From Bacteroidota bacterium (GTDB taxonomy: Bacteria > Bacteroidota > Bacteroidia > Cytophagales > Cyclobacteriaceae): 13,130 bases of DNA. Of the stretch, positions 1 through 7,094 are shown piece by piece (the stretch's first letter is position 1; every line of letters begins with the position of its first letter). The notes below the pieces were generated by a model, which had not been told where the DNA came from, searched no databases, and saw only the letters and a list, made by a program, of their open reading frames with translations. The translations under genes and the position numbers were made by a program. The DNA lies in the NCBI GenBank assembly GCA_023393375.1, contig JAEWLI010000168.1, forward strand, positions 1-13,130. Direction: 5' to 3'.

Positions 1-97
1 CACCAATAAAGTTTGAAAAAATGATTAGTTTTGAACTGCCAAACAAAAGCTCAGATTCTGAATGTATTCTTTGCAATTGATAAGTTGAAGGTTGAAT

Positions 98-116
98 AAA
101 ATGGTCAACCATTTTT
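98..116. terminator. Possible bidirectional hairpin terminator beyond the left array
   Basis: A perfect 7-bp inverted repeat, AAAATGG / CCATTTT, encloses the 4-base loop TCAA. It has a T run on the plus strand side and an A run on the other, so it could act in either direction. For the minus-strand thioredoxin gene ending at 280 this would put the transcript end beyond the heptamer array, which would then be transcribed. The stem is A/T-rich and short, so the call is tentative. Confidence 0.35.
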
Positions 117-134
117 AGGCATGGTCAAAAAACC

Positions 135-274
135 AGCTTTCACCTTTGAACTTTCACCTTTGAGCTACCAGCTACCAGCTACGAGCTACGAGCTTTTAAA
201 ATACCCCAGCTTTGAGCTTTCAGCTTTCACCTCCCTATCAGCTATGAGCTATGAGCTATCATCTATGAACTAAC
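135..274 (+). repeat. Tandem array of degenerate 7-bp units (AGCT[TA][TC][CG]), left array
   Basis: Read on the plus strand this stretch divides into phased heptamers. Nine contiguous units fill 135-197, four fill 208-235 and five fill 240-274, with short interruptions at 198-207 and 236-239. Unit types include AGCTTTC, AGCTTTG, AGCTACC, AGCTACG, AGCTATG, AGCTATC and the drifted ACCTTTG and AACTTTC. The first four bases are the most constant, while positions 5-7 vary only within W-Y-S. Neighbouring units are often identical, as expected from slippage duplication. The array ends six bases from the stop codon of the thioredoxin gene at 280. No coding, CRISPR or known transposon structure is visible. 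I do not recognise a named family; heptanucleotide STRR repeats of heterocystous cyanobacteria are a formal analogue, not a sequence match. Confidence 0.85.
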
Positions 275-279
275 AACAA

Positions 280-1371
280 CTATTTAAATATTTCTTCTAA
301 CTTCGCTTCCAAAGCAGGGCCACGTAGGTTTTTGGCAATAATTTTACCTTCTTTATCTAAAAGCAAGCTCATTGGTATGGCTGATACTTTGTATAATCCT
401 GCTACTTCATTCTTGGTATCGCGCACCTGTTTCCATGTAAGGCCATCCTGCTGCACCGCTTTTAACCAGGAGTCATCATCACGATCGAGGGAAATTCCAA
501 ATACTTCAAATCCTTTGGAGTTATACTTGTTGTATGCCTGAACAATATTCGGGTTTTCCATACGGCAAGGCCTGCACCAGGCTGCCCAAAAATCTACCAA
601 TACAAAATTTCCCTGAAATGAAGATAAGCTTACCAAATTCCCACTATTGTCAGGAAGAGAAAAATCGGGGGCTTTGCTACCCACCGCCAGTTTTTTCATA
701 TCATCCAATTCTGCTTTGATCTGCTGCGCTTCACTTAGGTTTGGCAACGCTTTTGCCAAAGCGGTAGCCACACTATCAATAAATATCAAATCCTGCTCAG
801 GATCCAAGTAAGCAATGGCCTGTAATGCGGCCATAGAGCTGCCCATTGCCCGGATTTCATCTTTCACCATGCCGGAATATTTCTTTTGCATGGCATTAAA
901 TTTGGCATATGCTTCTTCCATCGTAGCTTCATCCTGTCCGCTCAAACCGGCACCATATTCGGCATTTAACTGGGTCATTTCGCTTTGAAAACCTTCCATA
1001 ATACCTTTTATCTTGTTCATCTGATCCATTTCTGCAGATCCATTGATCTCATAATCCCCGTTTGGATCCGAACCATTTGCATTAACGGTAATGTCATCTT
1101 CATTGAGGATCAAATTTACAAACTGGGTATCGAAAAAGTTGAGCCGATAAAAACCAGGCTCAAATCGAGCAGCTTCAAAAGCATAAGAATTATTGGATTT
1201 TAGTTCTGTAGTGGCCACATCCTTTAGATCTTCGGCCGTATATTTCTGAAGGGTTATTTTTTTTCCTGCTGGATTTTCAACTTCACCCTGAATGGTAAGC
1301 CCATCTTTTTGTCCTGAACAACCAAAACCTGTAAATAAAAATACGGCTAATATGACTAATGATTTTTTCAT
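280..1371 (-). CDS. TlpA-like lipoprotein thiol-disulfide oxidoreductase with DUF4369-type N-terminus
   Basis: This is a 363-residue envelope protein of the TlpA/ResA thioredoxin type, which reduces or isomerises disulfides outside the cytoplasm. Residues 1-17 form a hydrophobic signal and C18, in the setting GFGC, is a plausible lipidation site, although the -3 residue is not the usual Leu. Residues about 24-120 resemble the DUF4369 domain common in Bacteroidota TlpA proteins. A helical linker follows, then the thioredoxin/AhpC-TSA-like domain from about 230 to 363. The active site is W-C-R-P-C with cysteines 266 and 269, and the cis-proline is near 333 in S-A-I-P. The length is typical of the family. 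The ATG start gives a proper signal peptide. The gene stands alone, with a good promoter upstream at 1515-1544 and heptamer arrays on both flanks. The substrate cannot be inferred. Confidence 0.93.
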   Translation of the reverse strand: MKKSLVILAVFLFTGFGCSGQKDGLTIQGEVENPAGKKITLQKYTAEDLKDVATTELKSNNSYAFEAARFEPGFYRLNFFDTQFVNLILNEDDITVNANGSDPNGDYEINGSAEMDQMNKIKGIMEGFQSEMTQLNAEYGAGLSGQDEATMEEAYAKFNAMQKKYSGMVKDEIRAMGSSMAALQAIAYLDPEQDLIFIDSVATALAKALPNLSEAQQIKAELDDMKKLAVGSKAPDFSLPDNSGNLVSLSSFQGNFVLVDFWAAWCRPCRMENPNIVQAYNKYNSKGFEVFGISLDRDDDSWLKAVQQDGLTWKQVRDTKNEVAGLYKVSAIPMSLLLDKEGKIIAKNLRGPALEAKLEEIFK

Positions 1372-1514
1372 TTGTTAAAATATTTACTATCAATTAATTT
1401 TTGGAAAACAATTTAAAACTATTAAAACGTAGTAGACAAAGGTTTGTGATATAGTGTGGTTCGGATATTTTTTAGATACAACGTAATTCTGATAATTTAG
1501 TTCCCTTGCCAGTC

Positions 1515-1544
1515 CAAAGATAGCGTTTATTGGTGAATTAGCAA
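1515..1544 (-). promoter_or_regulatory. Bacteroidota sigma-A promoter of the TlpA-like gene
   Basis: On the minus strand TTG (1542-1544) is followed after exactly 19 bases by TATCTTTG (1515-1522), a perfect match to the Bacteroidota -7 element TAnnTTTG at the preferred spacing. Transcription should begin near 1508-1510, giving an untranslated leader of about 138 bases before the ATG at 1371. The long leader shows no riboswitch that I recognise. The upstream edge of the promoter lies just before the inverted heptamer array that begins at 1548. Confidence 0.65.
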
Positions 1545-1547
1545 GGT

Positions 1548-1630
1548 GTCAGCTGGTAGTTGGCAGCTCGTAGTTGGCAGGAAAGTGAAAGCTGATTTAG
1601 CTCAAAGCTCGAAGGTGAAAGCTCAAAGCT
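1548..1630 (-). repeat. Heptamer array in inverted orientation
   Basis: The same 7-bp unit as at 135-274 occurs here on the minus strand, so the plus strand reads [CG][AG][AT]AGCT. Five phased units fill 1548-1582 (types GTCAGCT, GGTAGTT, GGCAGCT, CGTAGTT, GGCAGGA). After a 4-base gap, 1587-1630 holds GAAAGCT, CAAAGCT and CGAAGGT units in phase around one 9-base variant at 1594-1602. The array begins three bases upstream of the -33 region of the TlpA-like gene promoter. Confidence 0.8.
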
Positions 1631-1713
1631 GGATTTTCTTAATAATAACTTTGTCCCAATTTTCAACTTTGTAGAGTTCATGGATATTTAGCTTAAGGGC
1701 AAAGGGAATAGGT

Positions 1714-1741
1714 GAAAGCTCGATGCTCAAAGCTCAAAGCG
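1714..1741 (-). repeat. Short inverted heptamer block
   Basis: Four contiguous phased units occur: GAAAGCT, CGATGCT, CAAAGCT and CAAAGCG. Orientation matches the block at 1548-1630. The two blocks are separated by about 80 bases with only scattered AACTTTG-like words (1647-1653, 1665-1671), which may be decayed units in the opposite direction. Confidence 0.7.
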
Positions 1742-1754
1742 AATTGTTAATTTC

Positions 1755-1902
1755 AACTTTCAACTTCTTAAATTAAAGTTCAAGGCTAAGTTATTTACTT
1801 TGAGCTTTCAGCTTACAACTTTGAGCTTTCAAACCTTAAACTTTTTGAACTTTAAACATAGAACACTTTCCTATGAACTAAGAGCTATGAGCCACAACTA
1901 AC
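1755..1902 (+). repeat. Heptamer array in direct orientation, partly decayed
   Basis: The orientation returns to AGCT[TA][TC][CG] on the plus strand. Units AACTTTC and AACTTCT sit at 1755-1768, five phased units fill 1796-1830 (including AGCTTTC twice, AGCTTAC and AACTTTG), and AACTAAG plus AGCTATG lie at 1876-1889. Between these the phase is lost but the base composition is similar. The array stops a few bases from the rluD-like stop codon at 1905, the same position relative to its gene as the left array has to the TlpA-like gene. Confidence 0.7.
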
Positions 1903-1904
1903 TC

Positions 1905-2936
1905 CTAAGTATATTTAACATAATGATCCCATTTTTCCAATAAAGCAGTGAAGTCAGCAGGTAGTTCCGAATCGAAATATACCTGTTCCCGGGTAATGGG
2001 ATGTGTAAATCCCAGGGTCTTGGCGTGCAAAGCCTGCCGGGGCATGATCTTAAAACAATTATCAACAAAGGCTTTATACCTGGAAAATTTCTCCCCTTTT
2101 AAAATCTGATCGCCACCATAAGTAGCATCATTAAATATAGGATGTTTGATATGTTTCATATGTGCCCTGATTTGGTGGGTCCTTCCGGTTTCAAGGTTAC
2201 ATTTTACCAATGTGACATATCGGATTCTGCGGATTACCTGATAATGGGTTACCGATCTTCTGCCCAATGATCCATCGGGAAAGGCTGCTGTTACCCGGCG
2301 GTCCTTCAGGCTTCGCCCGAGATTGATATCAATCGTTCCCTCATCATTCTCCAGTTCACCCCATACCAAGGCATAATATGTCCTTTCTATTTGATGGTGA
2401 AAAAATTGTTTGGCCAGACCAGTCATGGCTTCTTCATTTTTGGCAATTACCAATAAACCGGAAGTGTCTTTGTCAATCCGATGCACCAGACCAGGCCGTC
2501 CATGGTTGTTTTCCATCTCCGGAAGGTTTTGAAAGTGGTAAGTCAGTGCGTTGACCAATGTTCCTGACCAGTTCTGGTGAGCAGGGTGTACTACCATTCC
2601 GGCTGGCTTGTTTACTACCAACAGGTATGGGTCTTCAAATACAATATCCAAGGCAATATTTTCCGGAATCACCTCAGTGTCTCGTGGTGGTTCAGGTAAT
2701 GAGATAACTATTTCATCTTCAGGTTTTACCTTATAATTTGATTTAATGACATTATCATTCACCTTGATAAATTCATCCCTAATCGCATCCTGAATTTTAT
2801 TGCGGGAAGCATTGGGAAGGCGGTCCATCAAAAATTTATCAATCCTGATCAAGGATTGTTTTTTGTCAACCACTATCCTGTGCCGTTCGAACAACACATT
2901 CTCGTCATCCTCTTCCAAAAAATCATCTTCATGCAT
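1905..2936 (-). CDS. rluD: RluD-like 23S rRNA pseudouridine synthase (RluA family, S4 domain)
   Basis: This 343-residue enzyme isomerises uridine to pseudouridine in RNA; the RluD branch acts on helix 69 of 23S rRNA. An acidic leader (1-17) precedes an S4 RNA-binding domain at about 27-85. The RluA catalytic domain runs from about 95 to 320 and contains the signature H-R-I-D-K-D-T-S-G at 152-160, in which D155 is the expected catalytic aspartate. Other family blocks are V-N-K-P-A-G-M-V-V-H near 108-117 and G-R-T-H-Q-I-R-A-H-M in the C-terminal half. The length fits RluD rather than RluA, which lacks S4. The ATG start lies about 20 bases from a likely transcription start. It is divergent from metH. 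The exact target uridines cannot be told from sequence alone. Confidence 0.93.
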   Translation of the reverse strand: MHEDDFLEEDDENVLFERHRIVVDKKQSLIRIDKFLMDRLPNASRNKIQDAIRDEFIKVNDNVIKSNYKVKPEDEIVISLPEPPRDTEVIPENIALDIVFEDPYLLVVNKPAGMVVHPAHQNWSGTLVNALTYHFQNLPEMENNHGRPGLVHRIDKDTSGLLVIAKNEEAMTGLAKQFFHHQIERTYYALVWGELENDEGTIDINLGRSLKDRRVTAAFPDGSLGRRSVTHYQVIRRIRYVTLVKCNLETGRTHQIRAHMKHIKHPIFNDATYGGDQILKGEKFSRYKAFVDNCFKIMPRQALHAKTLGFTHPITREQVYFDSELPADFTALLEKWDHYVKYT

Positions 2937-2962
2937 AAATGTAACCTTCTGTTATATTTCCA

Positions 2963-2970
2963 CAAAAGTA
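2963..2970 (-). promoter_or_regulatory. -7 promoter element for the rluD-like gene
   Basis: TACTTTTG on the minus strand is a perfect TAnnTTTG match. It would start transcription near 2956, about 20 bases before the ATG at 2936. No convincing TTTG lies at -33, so only the -7 half is supported. Confidence 0.45.
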
Positions 2971-3026
2971 AGGGAAACCATTTGATATTTTTTATTCCAC
3001 CATAATGAGACAGGTATTTTTAAACA

Positions 3027-3063
3027 TTTGACTCCTATTACTGTGGGAAAAAGCCTAAGTTTG
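3027..3063 (+). promoter_or_regulatory. Likely metH promoter; it decides the start codon
   Basis: TAAGTTTG at 3056-3063 is a perfect -7 element. A TTTG at 3027-3030 could serve as the -33 element, but the 25-base gap is longer than the usual 17-23. Transcription would start near 3070. That puts the in-frame TTG codons at 3028 and 3061 outside the message and leaves TTG 3097 as the first usable start. No cobalamin or SAM riboswitch fits between this promoter and the gene. Confidence 0.5.
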
Positions 3064-3096
3064 CATTTATTTTTTAATAAGAAATCTGATTTTGTT

Positions 3097-6000
3097 TTGA
3101 AACAACTCAAAGAAATTCTCAAAGAAAGGATCCTGATCCTGGATGGTGCAATGGGTACCATGATCCAACGGTACAATTTATCAGAGGATGATTACAGAGG
3201 GGACAGGTTTAAAGATCACCCCCACGATCTAAAAGGAAACAATGATATGTTGTGCCTCACCCGGCCGGACATTATTAAAGAAATTCACAGGCAATATCTG
3301 GAAGCTGGTGCCGATATTTTGGAAACCAATACTTTCAATGCCAATTCCATTTCCCAGCTGGATTACCAGGCTGAACAGTATGTTTATGAAATGAATCTGC
3401 AGGCAGCAAAAATTGCTAAAGAAGCAGTTACTGAATTTAATGGTAAAACACCTGAGAGACCACGATTTGTTGCTGGTTCATTGGGCCCTACTAATCGTAC
3501 AACATCTTTGTCGCCTGATGTAAACGATCCTGGTTACCGGGCGGTATCTTTTGACGACCTGGTTGCTGCTTATTATGAACAAATCAAAGGATTGATCGAT
3601 GGTGGTGCGGATATACTGATGATCGAAACCGTATTTGATACCCTCAACTGTAAAGCTGCCATATTTGCGGTCGAACAATATTATGAGGATCATTCCCGAA
3701 ATGACAAACTCCCTTTGATGATATCTGGGACTATCACTGATTCCAGTGGCAGAACACTTTCCGGACAAACAACAGAAGCGTTCTGGATATCTGTTTCACA
3801 TGCCAATTTGTTCAGTATTGGTTTAAATTGCGCCTTGGGTGCTGACCTGTTAAAACCATATATTCAGGAACTTTCGAGGATTGCCAATGTTCCTGTAAGT
3901 GCTCACCCCAATGCAGGGCTTCCAAATGAATTTGGCGAATACGATCAGTCGGCCAGGGAGATGGCTGACATTTTAGAAGATTTTGCACAGGATGGCCTGA
4001 TCAATATTGTAGGAGGCTGCTGTGGTACCACCCCTCAGCATATTGCTGAAATTGCGGAAAGGGTTAAAAAATATGCACCAAGAACAATCCCTGAACCAGA
4101 AAAGTACCTGCGTTTGAGTGGTATGGAGCCACTGATCGTCACTCCCGAGACTAATTTTGTCAATATTGGGGAAAGAACTAATGTGACTGGTTCTAAAATG
4201 TTTGCCCGGTTGATCAAAGATGGGAAATATGATGAGGCCCTTGATGTAGCCCGCGGACAAGTAGAAGGAGGGGCACAGGTAATTGACGTGAATATGGATG
4301 AGGGCATGTTGGAATCAGCAGAAGTAATGACACGGTTCCTAAACCTGATTGCTTCGGACCCAGAAATAGCGAAATTGCCGATCATGATCGATTCTTCCAA
4401 ATGGTCAGTGATTGAAGCCGGTCTAAAATGTGTGCAGGGAAAAGGTATTGTAAATTCCATCTCCCTAAAAGAGGGGGAAGAAGCTTTTAAAAATTATGCC
4501 CGACTGGTAAAAAGATATGGGGCAGCAGTTGTAATTATGGCATTCGATGAGCAAGGTCAGGCAGACAATTATGATCGGCGAATTGAAATTTGTAAAAGAT
4601 CTTATGACATTCTGGTCAATGAAATAGGCTTTCCCCCTCAGGACATCATCTTTGACCCAAATGTATTGACAGTGGCTACAGGTATCGAAGAGCATAACAA
4701 TTATGCTGTCGACTTTATCAATGCCACCCGTTGGATCAAACAAAACCTGCCAATGGCCAAAGTAAGTGGTGGTATCAGTAATGTATCATTTTCTTTCCGT
4801 GGAAATAATCCGATGAGGGAAGCTATGCATACGGCATTTCTTTATCACGCTATCAAAGCAGGCCTCGACATGGGCATTGTAAATGCCGGTATGATCGAGG
4901 TATATGAGGAAGTCCCAAAGGAATTGCTGGAAAAAGTAGAAGATGTGCTGCTGAACAGGAAACCGGAAGCTACCGAACTCTTGCTGGAATATGCGGAAAA
5001 AGTAAAAGGGGGAGCAGGCAAAAAAATTGAAAAAGACCTGGAATGGAGAAAACTACCAGTAGAAAAAAGGTTGAGTCAGGCTCTGGTAAAAGGAGTTCTT
5101 GATTTTATCATTGAAGACACGGAAGAAGCACGATTGAAGTTCAACCATCCGCTGGAGGTTATCGAAGGCCCTTTAATGGATGGTATGAATGTAGTGGGCG
5201 ACCTTTTTGGAGCCGGTAAGATGTTTTTGCCCCAGGTAGTAAAAAGTGCCCGGGTGATGAAAAAAGCAGTAGCCCATCTGATCCCTTATATAGAGGAAGA
5301 AAAGAAGAAGAACCCTTCTGTAACCGCACGGGCAAACGCCGGAAAAATCCTGTTGGCAACGGTGAAAGGAGATGTCCATGATATTGGAAAAAATATTGTG
5401 GGTGTAGTACTGGCCTGCAATAATTATGAAATCCTTGACATGGGCGTAATGGTACCTTTGGAAAAGATCCTGGAAACTGCGGTAAAAGAAGATGTGGATG
5501 TGATCGGTCTCAGCGGATTAATTACCCCATCCCTGGATGAAATGGTATATGTAGCCAGGGAGATGGAGAAAAGAAAAATGAAGCTACCGTTGTTGATTGG
5601 CGGGGCTACCACCTCGAGGATACATACTGCTGTAAAAATTGATCCCGGTTATAGTGGCCCTGTGGTGCATGTATTGGATGCGTCTAAAAGTGTTCCTGTG
5701 GTTGGCAACCTGCTGAATCAAGATGAAGCATTGGCCACCAAATACCGGCAGGAATTGAAATTGCAATATGAAAACTTGCGAACTGATCATGCCAGCAGAA
5801 GGCGTGAAAAAGAAATGGTGTCAATTGAAGCAGCCAGAAAAAACAAATTTACCATAGACTGGGCTTCTACCGAAATTGTTAAACCTAACTTTTTAGGGGT
5901 AAAAGTATTGATCGATTATCCTTTGAGTGAACTTCGTGAATATATCGACTGGACACCTTTCTTCTCTTCTTGGGAGTTGAAAGGAAAGTATCCGGCTATT

Positions 6001-6822
6001 TTTGAGGATCCTCATGTGGGTCCGGAAGCATTAAAACTGTTTAATGATGCTGCTACACTGTTGGATAAAATTATAGCGGAAAAATGGATTACCGCCAACG
6101 GCATATTCGGATTCTATCCGGCCAACGCTGTTAATGATGATGACATTGAAATCTATGATTTTAATGAATCTGATGGACAGTGGCGTGAAAACCGATCAGT
6201 TGTAAAATCATTATTGCACAATTTACGCCAACAAGGCAAAAAGGCACCCGGTGTACCCAATTTAAGTCTTACTGATTTTATTGCTCCGAAAGAATCAGGT
6301 AAAGATGATTATATCGGTGGATTTGCAGTAAGTGCAGGTTTCGGAATAGAAAAAAAACTGGAGGAGTTTCACAAAGAATTTGATGATTACAGTAGCATTC
6401 TCCTGAAAGCACTTGCCGACCGTTTAGCGGAAGCCTTTGCTGAAAGATTACATGAACGGGTCAGGAAAGAGTTTTGGGGATATGCCAAAGATGAAATTCT
6501 TGATAATGATTCACTGATCAGGGAAAAATACATAGGTATAAGACCGGCTCCCGGATATCCTGCCTGTCCTGATCATTTGGAAAAGACCACCTTATTTCGT
6601 TTGATGAATGTAGAAGAACAAACAGGTATTAAACTGACCGAAAGTCTGGCTATGTATCCGGCTGCTGCGGTAAGCGGATGGTATTATGCTCATCCCAATT
6701 CCAGGTATTTTGGTTTAGGTAAAATAGAAAAAGATCAGGTGAATGATTATGCAGTAAGGAGGGGAATGGACATTGAGGTAGTTGAAAGATGGTTGTCTCC
6801 TGTATTAAACTACAATAACTGA
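3097..6822 (+). CDS. metH: Cobalamin-dependent methionine synthase MetH
   Basis: MetH transfers the methyl group of 5-methyltetrahydrofolate through cobalamin to homocysteine, making methionine in the cytoplasm. All modules are present. The homocysteine domain (about 1-325) has zinc ligands C245 and C308/C309. The pterin domain (about 350-615) carries N-I-G-E-R-T-N. The cobalamin cap and Rossmann domains (about 650-880) have D-V-H-D-I-G with axial H761. The C-terminal S-adenosylmethionine reactivation domain has R-P-A-P-G-Y-P-A-C-P from R1149. With the TTG start at 3097 the protein is 1241 residues and begins M-K-Q-L-K-E-I-L-K-E. Zinc and cobalamin ligands then sit two residues from their E. 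coli numbers (247, 310, 311, 759). The open frame extends upstream to TTG 3028, but no ATG precedes the one inside the D-G-A-M-G motif. metF is not adjacent; a terminator follows. Confidence 0.97.
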   Translation: MKQLKEILKERILILDGAMGTMIQRYNLSEDDYRGDRFKDHPHDLKGNNDMLCLTRPDIIKEIHRQYLEAGADILETNTFNANSISQLDYQAEQYVYEMNLQAAKIAKEAVTEFNGKTPERPRFVAGSLGPTNRTTSLSPDVNDPGYRAVSFDDLVAAYYEQIKGLIDGGADILMIETVFDTLNCKAAIFAVEQYYEDHSRNDKLPLMISGTITDSSGRTLSGQTTEAFWISVSHANLFSIGLNCALGADLLKPYIQELSRIANVPVSAHPNAGLPNEFGEYDQSAREMADILEDFAQDGLINIVGGCCGTTPQHIAEIAERVKKYAPRTIPEPEKYLRLSGMEPLIVTPETNFVNIGERTNVTGSKMFARLIKDGKYDEALDVARGQVEGGAQVIDVNMDEGMLESAEVMTRFLNLIASDPEIAKLPIMIDSSKWSVIEAGLKCVQGKGIVNSISLKEGEEAFKNYARLVKRYGAAVVIMAFDEQGQADNYDRRIEICKRSYDILVNEIGFPPQDIIFDPNVLTVATGIEEHNNYAVDFINATRWIKQNLPMAKVSGGISNVSFSFRGNNPMREAMHTAFLYHAIKAGLDMGIVNAGMIEVYEEVPKELLEKVEDVLLNRKPEATELLLEYAEKVKGGAGKKIEKDLEWRKLPVEKRLSQALVKGVLDFIIEDTEEARLKFNHPLEVIEGPLMDGMNVVGDLFGAGKMFLPQVVKSARVMKKAVAHLIPYIEEEKKKNPSVTARANAGKILLATVKGDVHDIGKNIVGVVLACNNYEILDMGVMVPLEKILETAVKEDVDVIGLSGLITPSLDEMVYVAREMEKRKMKLPLLIGGATTSRIHTAVKIDPGYSGPVVHVLDASKSVPVVGNLLNQDEALATKYRQELKLQYENLRTDHASRRREKEMVSIEAARKNKFTIDWASTEIVKPNFLGVKVLIDYPLSELREYIDWTPFFSSWELKGKYPAIFEDPHVGPEALKLFNDAATLLDKIIAEKWITANGIFGFYPANAVNDDDIEIYDFNESDGQWRENRSVVKSLLHNLRQQGKKAPGVPNLSLTDFIAPKESGKDDYIGGFAVSAGFGIEKKLEEFHKEFDDYSSILLKALADRLAEAFAERLHERVRKEFWGYAKDEILDNDSLIREKYIGIRPAPGYPACPDHLEKTTLFRLMNVEEQTGIKLTESLAMYPAAAVSGWYYAHPNSRYFGLGKIEKDQVNDYAVRRGMDIEVVERWLSPVLNYNN

Positions 6823-6845
6823 CATTAGTATTCCTATATAATAAG

Positions 6846-6892
6846 AACACGGTGAAGGCTTAGTAAAATATATCTTCACCGTGTTTATATTT
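6846..6892 (+). terminator. Intrinsic terminator after metH
   Basis: A perfect 12-bp stem, AACACGGTGAAG (6846-6857) with CTTCACCGTGTT (6874-6885), closes a 16-base loop and is followed by a T-rich tail. It lies 23 bases after the metH stop codon. This is the strongest hairpin I found in the window. Confidence 0.88.
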
Positions 6893-7094
6893 TTTACAAT
6901 TTGATTATCAATTACTTATTGATCCGGCATCATTGGTTTTACAGAAACCCATATAAGAAACCCCATTTACAATTGATCTAAACAAAAACAAACACTACAT
7001 AAGTTGTTTTTCCAATTTTCTTACTTCTCCCCCTTGCTTAAAATGACTTAATATTGGAAAATGAATTCATGGGTTTTTCAATAATATTAATGAA

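Noticed and set aside
135..274. CRISPR array or coding repeat
   Set aside because: Units are 7 bases with no spacers, and 7 is not a multiple of 3, so neither a repeat-spacer array nor an in-frame peptide repeat is possible.
332..719. Plus-strand frames inside the TlpA-like gene
   Set aside because: They lie opposite the thioredoxin domain and its CXXC site, which is clearly the coding strand.
3478..5790. Open frames on the minus strand inside metH
   Set aside because: They are antisense to a fully conserved gene, have no recognisable domains, and follow from the codon use of metH.
6886..7094. A full promoter for the secreted TPR gene
   Set aside because: Only a one-mismatch -7 element at 7049-7056 is present and the nearest TTG is 12 bases upstream, which is too close.
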